Assembly (NCBI RefSeq): GCF_014805625.2
Contig: NW_023998433.1
Span: 1,791,457 to 1,855,456, forward strand
Direction: 5' to 3'
DNA length: 64,000 bases
Source of the DNA: Glossina fuscipes
Lineage: Eukaryota; Arthropoda; Insecta; Diptera; Glossinidae
Positions 35,501 through 45,806 of the stretch are shown here, one piece after another. The notes beneath the pieces were generated by a model. The model saw nothing but the letters and a program-made list of their open reading frames with translations. It was not told the origin of the DNA and did no database searches. The translations under genes were made by a program, and so were the position numbers. The first letter of the stretch is position 1. The number at the start of each line of letters is the position of its first letter.

Positions 35501-36495
35501 GACTATTGACATATTTTTTCTTACTCCATTCCTCTTATAGTCTGTTTTTCAGGTTTTGGGCGGAAGGGATTGAGTGGTCTCGCACATAGCAGTCAATTCA
35601 CGGCACATATTTTTGCTGGTGTTCATGGTGATTTGTGAAAGAGGATGAAGCACTTTGTGGCAGTTATATAAGCGGGACTTACGGGACTTGAGGTAGCTAT
35701 CTTAGTAGAATTTAAATGTTACCGAAATACCAATTTTATCCACTCTTTCTTTCCAATTTTCCTTGAATATCCTTACTACAGTCCTATCCATAAATACCAA
35801 TTTTCCGGCTCCATTGGCCAATGCATACCAGATTATGACATAACCATTGCCATGTCCGCCGTAAGCCATCGGTACAAGATTTTAATAGGAAGCTAAGACT
35901 AGAATTTTCGAGGGAATACGCCCAAGTGGTTGGTTAGAAAAAAATGAATTTAAAAACATGTTTTCTCGCAATTAATTTTTAATAACATGCTGTTTTTATC
36001 TACGTATCTTTCGTTAAATGAAGAAAACCCAAGATCACTGACGCTATGTTTTTTTTTTTTTTTTTTTTTATTCCAATATGTATTCTCGAGTAGTATGAAA
36101 CAGTAAAATAAATTTTTGTATGGGGACAATGGCCTAGGTTTAACAAGTGTCAACTTTTTTTTTTGGAGCAAAAAACCCCCACATTCATAAGACTCATTGT
36201 ACGTAGAAACTCTTGAATTAAGATATTAAATAATACTAATATGTTCAATACATAAAATTAGAAGTGACCTCTTAATTTTATCTGACAAATAACGTTAATA
36301 ATAAAATTGTTGAAAAAAATTTGAAACCTGCAATTATTCTGCGTTGCAAACATTTAACAGATCTAATAAATCGCCCTATAATGTTCGTAAAAAACTGATG
36401 TCATTTAAAAGTCATTCATATCCAATATATACATGAGGCTAAGTAACTTAGGATCAAAGAAATCACTCAATTAATTTGGATATCTGTAGCCATAC

Positions 36496-36526
<31 letters not shown>

Positions 36527-39500
36527 ATATTAATTAGTCATTGTAAGGTTCTTAAGTACCCTTCAAATTTTTGATAGAAGCGCTAGAAACAGCAAATGCG
36601 CTCATCAATTGGTCATCATTGGTTATTTCATTATGATAAAATCTACAGTTTACCTATTCTTTTTACGCATACAAGCACTTTCCTCTCAAGCCTATTTATG
36701 CGTAATGCTTATTAGTTTGTGTGCGGCTGGCTGCATGTGACCGTAGCTATAGGGAAGCAATAATCATGTGATTCTTTGTATGTACACATATATAAAAAGT
36801 CCCTGAAGCCAAAGTCGTCATCATCAAATTAAACGACAAGAAATTTCATACCCCTTGTACATATGTGTGCTTGTATACGTTTTATGTTTCCATGTATGGG
36901 ACGACGATTATAGTTTATTGTTGATTTTGTGTGTGTGTACTATATGTTGTGCCGTAATGTTGTAAGAAAGATAATGCCGTTAGCTACAATCAAATCATAT
37001 ACGCATGTATGCTTGCATTCACTGCCCCGAACACAAGTGCAGCTTTGTTATCAGCGTCAGAGAAAAGAAAACATTAGTATGCATGTATAAGCATATGTAA
37101 AGTGTGTGAACATTTTCCGGTTTATTATATATATACTTGTATATTTAGACTATCCTCTACCCTGAGTAATATTGTTCACAAAGTCTCTAGTTGGCACCTT
37201 TCTTTTCTATTCCCATTTCTCTTTTCTTATAACTCACATATATAAAAACTATTTTTCTAAATAACACGGTGTGTTTTTCTTTTCATATTTTTGTTATTTT
37301 GAAAGGAGGGGAAATATTATAGCCAACAGCTGGTATAACCTTAATCGATTATATTGAGACGAGGGACAATAGGCGCATATTATTCAGCATTATCCAGTGT
37401 TATTAAAGAATAATAAGTGCCTATCCGCATCCATATTTGAGGAAGAAAAATCCTTTCTTAAGTACAGTTCATCGTCAAAATTGTATGAAATGGTACACGA
37501 ATAGTTTTTGTAGTCACCGTATCCTCCAGATTTAATCCCCAGCGGTTACTATCTGTTTGCGAATTTCAAAAAAGATACACATTTTGCATCGAATTAAAAC
37601 TCGAATGAAAAACAGACATTTTGAACTACTCGACAAATCGATTTAGTTGGAAAATACTAAAATTTCGGAAATTGATGGACTCGGGCTATTAAGCTAAATA
37701 AAAGTTATTTTGAAAAATGAAATGCAATTCTGCGAAAGAAAATTGTATCGTTCTTATTAATCGCATTGGTAGGAAAACCATTACGTTTTTCTTGATATTT
37801 AAAAGAAGTCTAAAAAAAAATTGCAAGGACCCCGTAATTTTCATGAAGAAAATTTGCTGCAAAATTTTACATGACGTTTGCTATACTTTACAATAATAAT
37901 AAAATAAAAAAAAAATCGAATTCTTCAACGTTTCGTTTTTTAATTCCTTTTTTATAGTAATGGTTCGCATGGTGATCCATTTCGAACTTCGATCAAGGAC
38001 CCTACTTACTTACTCTACAACACAGACTATGAAGGAATGATAGATATTGTATGCGCACATATTAACAGATTTTTGGCTCTAAATTGCGGCTTCTTATCTT
38101 CGTTTTGTAACTGTGACAAGTCAACAACAACAAAAGGGAGACGATCAATTGGAAGAAATTGGCATATATTCAAAACGACGGTAGTTCTAGTGTTAAGCCT
38201 TCGTGCGACTTCATAACTAGGTGGGGTTATTTCTAAAAATCATTTAAATTATAGAAACATCTTTTAGGAATTCCCTGTGAAAATTGTATATAATAATATA
38301 ATGTGATAGGTACATCCATGTACGTTAAAATTCCTGTAAGCATTTGCTCGAAAATCAAGTTATTCATTATTAAAAAGCATTCTTTTGTTGTCGCTGGCTT
38401 TGCTAGTGGTGTGTATTAGTAGGTTAGTAATGATAACTTCAGGGACCCCTTTAATACTTTATTTTTTTTGAATTTGCGCTTGAATAAGAAAAAAAAGAAC
38501 AATGAAAACCTTAAGATTATTTCTAATCTTGTAATTTCGCTGGCAAATACTTACAAACGCAAATCTAGAAATATAAATTACTCATGCACACACTTGTGCA
38601 AACGCACTGCTATGCTTCAGGTTTATATTAAAGTCTTACATTAACTCTGTGTATTCAAATAAATGAGTGTCTCTATGGGTGTAAACCTTGTATTAATCAT
38701 TAATAATTAGGATTTTTTAATGATTTCTTTATTATTATGATTTTTATTCAGGCAGCCTTTGTTTTGTTTTTTATTTGACAAAAATAAATAAATAAATAAC
38801 TGACGTCAACTTCAACTGATAGTGAATACATTTATTGTTGATCAAAGTTTTTCATTTTTTTATTTATTTATTTTTTTCCCCCCCGTCCGATTTCATGTAC
38901 ATAAGTTTTGTAGGCATGTGTGCTTTAACTATAACAGCTGCACACAAACTGTTTATTGTCATAATACAATACTTTTTGTTTTGTTATCAATTTAAATACT
39001 ATTTCCTAATAATCAGTAAATCAGTCATTCAACGCGTCAGCAACATAAAATTAAGCGTAAATAAGCGCATTCACTTACTTACAATTTCATATATGTATGC
39101 AAGTTTCACTAATAATTAATTTCGTTTGTAGTATTAAGAAGAAGATGAAGAAGAAGTGAAACAAGCAAAAGAGATTACATTCACAGATCAGGGCGAACCA
39201 AACTCAACCTCAAAAAAATATATAAAAACTGCAGATCATTATGTTAGTTTTTCATTAATGTGATCGATACTTGGCATGGATTATTATGGCAACAATTTGA
39301 ATACTCATTATATGTACGTTTCGCGGAGCTCACCATCATTTCCATATTCAACACCAAACAAACCTTGCGAAGTTTTTGTAAAACGGGATTTTGGACACTA
39401 TCTTCTTTTTTGCTGGATGGACATCTGTTCTGAAATGATCAACGACTATTTTCAATTTAAATTCAATTAAAATTTGGCTCGAATTTCACGAGAGCGCAAC

Positions 39501-42500
39501 ACAAAGGCGTAAAGTTCTTCTTCTTGATCAACATGAAATTCCAATTCGGCTTAACGAGGCGTTGGCCTAGCACTGTGAATGGAGAGTTCAGCGTTCAGAT
39601 CAATTTTTGGTCAAATGAAATCCCTAAATCCATGAACGAGTCAACATTTTCCGATTTTTTACTTAATTCATATATAAAATGACAGTTTTACATTCTCGCT
39701 AACTTTGGAATAATTTTAAACCGAGAAAATCCCAATGTCCAATCATTAATTATTCAATTATTCAATGAAAGAGATTTCAACTAGTGTTGGTTTTATTTAA
39801 CTCTAACACCGCTTGGATCAGATGAGTTATGCACATATGATAACTAACTGAGTTTAATCGGCAAATCTCAATGTCGGAAATTGCGTAAAAATAGGCAAAA
39901 GATTAATATTTAACGGTTAGAATCGTAAAAACGAAATACCAACTCTTAGGATTAAATGAATGATTGATATGAATAAATCCTGAATGAAATATATTTGTCT
40001 ATTTTGTTTGTCTAAACTTTTATTTATGTCTCCCTATATTCTCGTCGCACCAATAAAAGAAATTTTTCTTTAAAATATATCCAAGTCGATCAGCCATTCT
40101 TCCTAAAGAAAACAACTTTTATTTTTCTTTTTATATTTATGAAAGCTTCCTTTGAATTTTTTATAAAGATTCTTTTAAATTTAAAGCAAAAAATATAGGT
40201 AACAATGTTAAAACTACTCTGAACTCTACTCACACTGCAATAATAGACGACCTTGCCCTACTTTGACCTATCATTTAGATTGGGCGTCCAACAATTGTTA
40301 CCTGTTTGCATATTTCAAAAAATTGCTCCAGAGAAAATACTTTGAATTATATAATGAAGTGTATTTAAAGGGTCTCGACACATTTTTCTATAGAGAACGC
40401 ATCGAAATGTCGGGAAAGCATTGAACTGATTTTATTACTACTAGCGAGGATTATGTCGATGAATTATCCTAAATCTCGTACAAACAAAACTTTATTTTTT
40501 ACTTAGTCCTATGGCTTATTGATCGATACATCAGATAAAAAATAACGTCAGTACATTTCAATTTTTTTTTCACGTTTCGCACTTTGACGCTTAAAACGAT
40601 TCAGAAATCGCACCACTTGCATTCACTTAACAAATGATGAGTATCCAAGATTCGGCGCTTACCAATTATATCTCCTTCCTCATGTCTATATTTATTTGTT
40701 TAATGATTTTTTTTCTTTTCCTTTTGCATTGCGAAATGTCCACATTTACAACCCGTAAACCTCAACCGTTCACAAAAACGTGACAATTACGTTACGTGAA
40801 AGATGAAAGAGAGTAAAAGAAGAAGAAGCAATTTATATGAAAAAGTACAAAAGTCAAGTGGATACAAACGTATATATAAATACGAATTGTACGATATCTA
40901 AGCATTATCTTTTTCAATTTCTAAGCGAAAATGTAAAAAAGATGCGAACGAACTTTCGACTGACTACAGATAAGAACGCGAATGAATAGCAAAATAATGC
41001 GTATAAGAATAGATATGGAATCATGATAAAATTGGACTAAGATACTAGAACGAAAATCTGATGCGGATGGGGATAACGATATGTTTTATATGTAAATTAT
41101 AATACAATTTTGTACTCGCATTTCCATTCGCATTCGTATAATTATTTGAAATTATAAATAATAAAATTGCTTTCAAGGTCATTTCCATAGGAGATATAAA
41201 AGCACTTAATTTTTCCTATTTACAAATGATCTTACTTTTTTGGTACATGATTTAATTTATGCAATCGTTTTCCACAGACAACATACAACAGAGTTAATAA
41301 ACGCAAGCATAGATACCTTTTCTATAATACAAAGTCCAAATTGCTTTGAAATATGTTTGCCAGCATAATACCACAAATGCTATTATTTGGGTCATTTTAA
41401 AATTTAAATTTTGAAATTGCAATGTATGTGCCACCAATTTTACTGATTCACTTTCTTCTTCTTTCTTTCTTTATTTATTTATTTTTTTTTTTGTGTGTGT
41501 ATATGTGTTTGCTAACTTATGCATAAATATGCGGCATTGGTATTTTCCAAAGGGTTATTTTTTTCTGTCACTATTCTACTTTAGCTTTAGAAACTACATA
41601 CAAATCATCATTTTTAATAATCAAATCAAGGATTATTGATACGACTGAGAACGCAGTAGTATTTTGCTTCTTTCAAATAAATTGGCGGCGATGCTAGCAA
41701 TTAATTTTTCAGTTCCTAGGCTCAGTCTTTTATTAGGCAGGAGAAAGCAAAATTTTTGAAATATTTTCTTTTTGAATACTACATGAGGATCCTGTCAAAT
41801 TGTAAGTCTTCTCTACATAAGCAATGCCACAACATTACTGTTAAATTTATCAGCAAAGTTCTTCCAAGTTTTTTTTTTATTTACAATAAAACATCAAAGC
41901 AAAATAGTATTGTAGCGCCTCAATTTAAATAGCAACCAGCTTATTAATCATATGAAGAGGCAAAATAAACTGAAAGAAATTAAAAAAAAGTGCTTTATCA
42001 GTTAAAAGAGAACTTAAACACATGAAATGTGCAAAGGCAATAGGCCGGCCAGTATGACAATAAAAAAAACTCAGCATGTAGTATACTTTCACTAATGTAC
42101 AATGTACGTTCGAAGTATAACGAAAATTCGTAAATATTGGACAACAGCCACCAATTAGTTAATTAGCAAAGTGGAGATTATACTCTCATATCATTATAAT
42201 AGATATCTGTCGATCGCTATGCGCCATAATTAATTGTGGAAAACTTGGAAGCACATTTAACATTACACTCACAATCTGTAGCATTCATTTAAACATCCAC
42301 TGAAATTGCCAAGATCGTTTATCGATCAAAACAATGAATACTTTGTGGGATCTCCGATGGTGAGCATCTCTGGGCGTCGTTCAAAAAAACAAAAAATAAA
42401 CATAGTAGACTATCATTTGCGTCATTTATAGCTAATTTTCTGCAATCGGAATAAATTTTTCACAGTCAGCGCAATGAGTTCTTCCGCTTTCAGAAAAAAT

Positions 42501-43542
42501 GAAATATATATAATATATAATTACATAATATATAAATGTTTTGGTTTCGCGAATAAGTTTTGAAAGCGGGCTGTTCTTGCTGCCGCCGAAGTTAAAAGTA
42601 ATAATTCATTTACACCAAGAAGTTATTTGCTGCTCGCCTCTATCCGTAAAAAAAAAAAAAACTGTCGAAAGCTTTTATAGAGAAACCACAATTACGCAAT
42701 AGAAATAACTTGTGGATACGTAAACATAAACATGCGCGCATGCAGAGCAGGAGGATCAAGTTGATAAATTATTTGAACAAAACATGTGCTTTTATATACA
42801 AAGACGTACCATTGTGTAAACAAATATATGTGCTCATATGTGTGCTTTGACATAAAACTTTTGTTTGATTATATTGCGTACTATTTTTTATGACTCAATA
42901 AACGAAAGACCAGCCCCCTTTTTTGGCTTTAGATTGGAAAACATGCAAACAAACGTATCTTTTATGCCAAGATATAAATGTTCACGCATAAACTCGGACA
43001 TGTATTAAATAGTTCACATAAAAAAATAGTTAAAAAATATACTGAATGTTTAACACTTTTATACATTTCTTGACGAAAAATAAACAAGGAAATCTTAATC
43101 TTAATTCAATTATCTTTTATAGTTATTAACACAATATGAACTTCAGTTTTTTCGATGCTATTAGCCATGTATTTTTGAATGTTCCCATCTTACAAGGCGA
43201 TCATATTTATATTATACTTTCTTTCTACATCATAAACTTCAATAAAAAATGTCAGAAATTGCTGCATTTTTTTATAAATTTTGTCTTTTCTGTCTTACAC
43301 GAAGGAAAACGTTTAAAACGAAAGTAATTTTAATTCCGTCCTATATGTGCATAAAACAAACCAAAAGTTCAATTTCACTTACCCAACGGTAGATCACATA
43401 ACAGACAACATGCCGCCAAGGCTCCAGCCGACGCACCACCGATTTTTTCTAATAGCAAATGTGGTGCATATTTTTTAAAGCACACAGCTACACCAACGTG
43501 ATAAATGCCCAAAAAACCGCAACCAGCAAATGATAGATTCAT
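23088..43542 (-). CDS. bmm: Brummer, ATGL-family triglyceride lipase
   Basis: Seven minus-strand exons: 43542-43383, 27214-26532, 26441-26275, 25560-25452, 25377-25289, 25225-24966 and 23386-23088. They join in phase to about 588 aa. Brummer hydrolyses stored triacylglycerol on lipid droplets and is the fly counterpart of human ATGL/PNPLA2. The patatin domain is intact: oxyanion loop GCGFLG at residues 7-12, nucleophile motif GGASAG with Ser38, and catalytic Asp157 in DGAFSDN. The middle region is very similar to the Drosophila protein. The C-terminal two exons are His/Asp/Ser-rich and poorly conserved, making the protein longer than the ~507 aa I recall for D. melanogaster. The first intron (16.2 kb) falls between Ser38 and Asp157, so the N-terminal exon is easily missed by gene finders. 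The G|GT junction restores [11 protein letters not shown]. Confidence 0.95.
23740..24030. repeat. Dispersed repeat A, copy 2
   Basis: Aligns by eye along its length with the 31570-32040 copy: CATAAGGGAAGTAGTGGGAA against TTATAGGGAGAGTGATTGAA; GGTCCAAATCATTTTCAATT against GATCCAAACCATTTTCAATA; then CATCAAAATGTCT, GACGGACAGA, GTGATTCTAAATC and TATAATAAAAAGTGGG. It lies in the last intron of brummer. Confidence 0.65.
24419..24431. repeat. Target-site duplication, left copy
   Basis: ATAAGAAAGTTTA, identical to 24623-24635 on the other side of the SINE. A 13-base perfect direct repeat exactly flanking the element is the mark of LINE-type retrotransposition. Confidence 0.85.
24432..24622 (-). mobile_element. 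Complete tRNA-derived SINE in brummer intron
   Basis: Read on the minus strand this 191-bp unit starts with a tRNA-like head. It has an A box TGGCCGAGTAGG (24613-24602) and a B box GGTTCGAATCT (24569-24559), with matching acceptor-stem ends (CCGC at the start, GCGG before 24550). A roughly 80-base unrelated body follows, and the element ends in an (AAT)n tail (24467-24432). Perfect 13-base duplications ATAAGAAAGTTTA flank it. The head is close to a tRNA of the long-variable-arm type, but the anticodon arm does not fold well, so it is not a working tRNA gene. Pol III promoter, body, simple tail and duplications together make a SINE. I do not recognise the family. Confidence 0.85.
24623..24635. 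repeat. Target-site duplication, right copy
   Basis: ATAAGAAAGTTTA, matching 24419-24431 without mismatch. Bases just outside the two copies differ, which sets the duplication length at 13. Confidence 0.85.
25567..25637. repeat. bmm: T-rich low-complexity tract in brummer intron 3
   Basis: Long T runs interrupted by single or paired G. It lies on the intron side just before the acceptor of the 25560-25452 exon. Read on the minus strand it is A-rich, so it is not the polypyrimidine tract. Confidence 0.8.
28560..29420 (-). mobile_element. Decayed Tc1-family DNA transposon
   Basis: The minus strand carries most of a Tc1-type transposase. First comes an N-terminal block ([20 protein letters not shown], about 29340-29280). 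A long frame at 29172-28735 follows with [42 protein letters not shown] and [21 protein letters not shown] last block [10 protein letters not shown] sits near 28715-28690. In active relatives these positions read LFSDE and MHDNARPHTA: here the first catalytic Asp is Tyr and the second block is altered. Stop codons and frame changes separate the blocks. The element is inactive and is embedded in brummer intron 1. Confidence 0.85.
29472..29500. repeat. (AG)n microsatellite
   Basis: About 14 uninterrupted AG units, just beyond the Tc1 fossil. Confidence 0.95.
30955..31115. repeat. Dispersed repeat A, fragment
   Basis: Contains TATAACGAATTTTTTAAAAC, TGATCCAATCCAATCCATTTTC and TTTCGACCTGTGGATTGAAC in the order seen in the longer copy at 31740-31895. 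The ends are missing. It lies some 460 bases from that copy, in the same orientation. Confidence 0.45.
31570..32040. repeat. Dispersed repeat A, longest copy
   Basis: Includes a GGGGGTTCAAAAATTTTC segment (31627) also found near 62880, the ATCCAAACCATTTTCAATAG core (31799-31818), TTGCGACCTGTAGGTTGAAC, a repeated GACAGAC block, GATTCTGAATCGATTGG and a terminal GTATTATATACGCCCACCAC. The last part forms a short imperfect palindrome. Relatives occur at 4540-4900 and 23740-24030. Confidence 0.65.
35720..35865 (-). mobile_element. Tc1-like transposase fragment
   Basis: One minus-strand frame reads [40 protein letters not shown] and [11 protein letters not shown]. This matches the GGGSVMVWGCFSANGVGKLVFIDG ... 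NLKKSAEKLGI region of Tc1-type transposases just before the second catalytic Asp. The catalytic block itself is not preserved downstream. It resembles the family of the 16081-16320 fragment but covers a different part. Confidence 0.7.
37500..37720 (+). mobile_element. mariner transposase C-terminal fossil
   Basis: The plus strand reads [20 protein letters not shown], corresponding to the YSPDLAPSDYYLFPNLKK block that carries the last catalytic Asp of mariner transposases. ELLDKSI and [10 protein letters not shown] follow after stops, matching the terminal ELDKSYYLEGIKKLEKRW part. The Asp of SDY is replaced by Gly, and stops interrupt the frame, so it is inactive. Confidence 0.7.
40260..40475 (+). 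mobile_element. mariner transposase C-terminal fossil
   Basis: Short plus-strand frames read [37 protein letters not shown] and, after a stop, [12 protein letters not shown]. They fit, in order, the DYHLFPNLKK, NEEVIAE, YYKNGIEKLEKR and C-terminal GNYVE blocks of mariner. The copy is heavily decayed and differs from the 37500 copy. Confidence 0.6.
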
Positions 43543-45306
43543 AATACAAATATATTTACGTTTCTTAATCTGTTTGTTAATCAATAGATATGCAAATCCT
43601 ATGTATCACAAAAGTTACTGTAAAAATATATATATCACAATTTTTTTCGTTTTTATTTTCACTCTAAGGTTTGTTTACTGTAAAAATTAAAAAACAGAAA
43701 ATTTGTCAAGCAATTAATATTAAAATCTACATTCAGTTTAAAAAATACAACAATAATTACACTGCAAAAGAGTGCTTGTGATGATATAAAATTTTGGATT
43801 TTGTTACTTGAAATATATCGCCTTGGAAGTGAACAATCACCTATTTTTGTATTTAAAAAATCGAAATAAAATATGTTATTAATCATTAATATCTGGATTT
43901 TGTGAAATATTTACACACATTGGGTTTTGTTACGATTTTTTAACGAGTATACCGATGTACAGTTTTATTACAATTTCACTCTTAAATCTTCTCAACTTTA
44001 TTCTAGAAATATTGCGTCAATTAACAATTTTTTTTAGTTTTTTGATTCTACGCACTCACATCAATAATTAAATAAACTGTCGTTACTTGTTGTACTGTTA
44101 TTCGGAACTTTATGTCTTACTTGTTCATTGCATTAGAGCAGCTATTTATAGATTTCCCTAAATAATAGTTTGTTTTTGTTCATTACAAGTCAAAACGACA
44201 AACAACGAGAGAGAGGGAGACAGATGGAGCATGCTAGAGAAAGTCAAGAAAACACACATTGTTGTTGCCACATGTTTAAATCGTATCGTGTCAGGCTGTT
44301 CAATATGTATTTTAAATCGAAAACTAGACGTAAACGGGCTGACCGGATAACTTTAAAGCACAACGATACGTTATTCCCGTATTATTATATAAAAAAATAA
44401 TATAATAATGGTTTAAGAATTAAATAACAAAGTTAACATATATGTTAATAAGAAATATATGAAAACCACACATTTTTTGATTAAATAATGAATTAAAGAA
44501 TGAAGAAAAATGAGTTTAGACGAAGAAGTATATTCAAAACTGAGCATAAATCGTCTTTATCGCTTGGTTTTCAGTTCTTACAAAATAATATGGAGTATCA
44601 ACTGAAATTTTAAAACGCGTAACATAAAGAAGATTTAAATTAACACAAAATAAATATAAATTAGATAAATGATATCAAAATCTAAAATAAATTATCTTCA
44701 CTTATTCTTCCGCTTTTTTTTCTTCTTGCTTTATTTGTGAGCATAGGTGCGTAACCGTGATTTGCCGATTTGGAAAATAGAAATAGTCACTATTGTGCTT
44801 AAGCGCAATGAAGCTTCGATTATATTCCCACAAATTAACTAAACAATTAGTCGTCACAATAAAGGTCTCGATTTCCTGCGTTAACATATCATTTTATAAG
44901 AAAAAATAGATAAATTTATGTATACGTAAACATGGTTTGAGTAGTAAAATACACGAAATCAACATACGGATTACACTAGTAACGGTAGTAAGAAAACCAA
45001 CACATATCAATACCGAAGTTGTATAAATTTTGTTAATCTGGACATACAAGATAAATCTGATTGGCTTAGGGGACAAGCACAATGATGCGTTATTCCTTTT
45101 TCTGGATTAATAAGTCCAAAGTGGCAACAGACTGACAGCTTGCGCTCGCCAACGCTGCCAGAATATTTGATGAAAGAAAATGAAAATTATAAACAACGAT
45201 AAAAAACTAATATAAAGGCAAATTGAATTTATGACTAATTAATGAAACGAAGAATCCAGAAATATAAGAAAGCAGCGCATGGAAGTGGGGTTACACATCC
45301 AGTTTC
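43543..45306. other. bmm: Upstream region of brummer
   Basis: This must contain the brummer promoter and 5' untranslated region and the Tdrd3 3' end. A GAGAGAGAGGGAGACAGA run at 44207-44225 resembles a GAGA-factor site cluster. Minus-strand frames at 44702-44887 and 44894-45082 are open but match nothing I know. No supported coding exon is seen. Confidence 0.45.
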
Positions 45307-45465
45307 TTAAAATTTGTTCACAGTTTTACCAATGGTGAGCTTAGATAGGCAATGATGTCGACCATAATCTGCTCCTAATTCGCAAAAAGTAACTACTATA
45401 AAATCAACATCTTTATAGTAAGTCCTTACTATTTTAACACGTTCAGTAGCTTTTAAATAATCCAT
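45307..45465 (-). mobile_element. mariner transposase N-terminal fragment
   Basis: A 52-aa minus-strand frame begins MDYLKATERVKIVRTYYKD and continues CELGADYGRHHCLSKLTIGK. This is the first helix-turn-helix of a mariner-type transposase (family pattern roughly ERVKIVRTYYENG ... YGRHNRPSKSTIGKLV). It is truncated by a stop after KTVNKF. No catalytic part follows. Confidence 0.7.
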
Positions 45466-45806
45466 ATTGTAAAGTGGCAAACGTATAATGCCCTTTATGA
45501 CAATTTTGGTTTCATCTGTTACCGAAGCAGGGTTGCCAAAGCAGGCCCGCGGGATGGATCACCCTATGCATTTGCGAAATCGAACTATCAATACTTCTAT
45601 ATTTTAAATACCGTTGAGATTTCATTTTATTCGAATTAACTAAAATGCACAATATGTATGTATTTTCATTTTGTTTTTGTTCACAATTTACGTTATTTTA
45701 GCATTCAGTTATAATTCGTAAAATATGGCGGTGGTGGTATTGGTTGTATGCTTGATTGCTCTTCATGCTGCTGGCTTGGTTGGTGCGATTTAGTTAGTAA
45801 AAATTG

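Larger units (their letters stand above)
27215..43382 (-). other. bmm: First intron of brummer (16.2 kb)
   Basis: No further brummer coding exon is needed or seen, because the flanking exons join exactly. The intron is a graveyard of old insertions: a nearly full-length Tc1 fossil (28560-29420), a second Tc1 fragment (35720-35865), two mariner C-terminal fragments (37500-37720, 40260-40475), a GA microsatellite and two copies of repeat A. The rest is AT-rich DNA in which I see no gene. Alternative promoters cannot be excluded. Confidence 0.75.

Noticed and set aside
43375..43584. Start of Brummer at the earlier in-frame ATG (43584)
   Set aside because: The conserved protein begins [17 protein letters not shown], which sets the start at 43542; the upstream 14 codons look untranslated.
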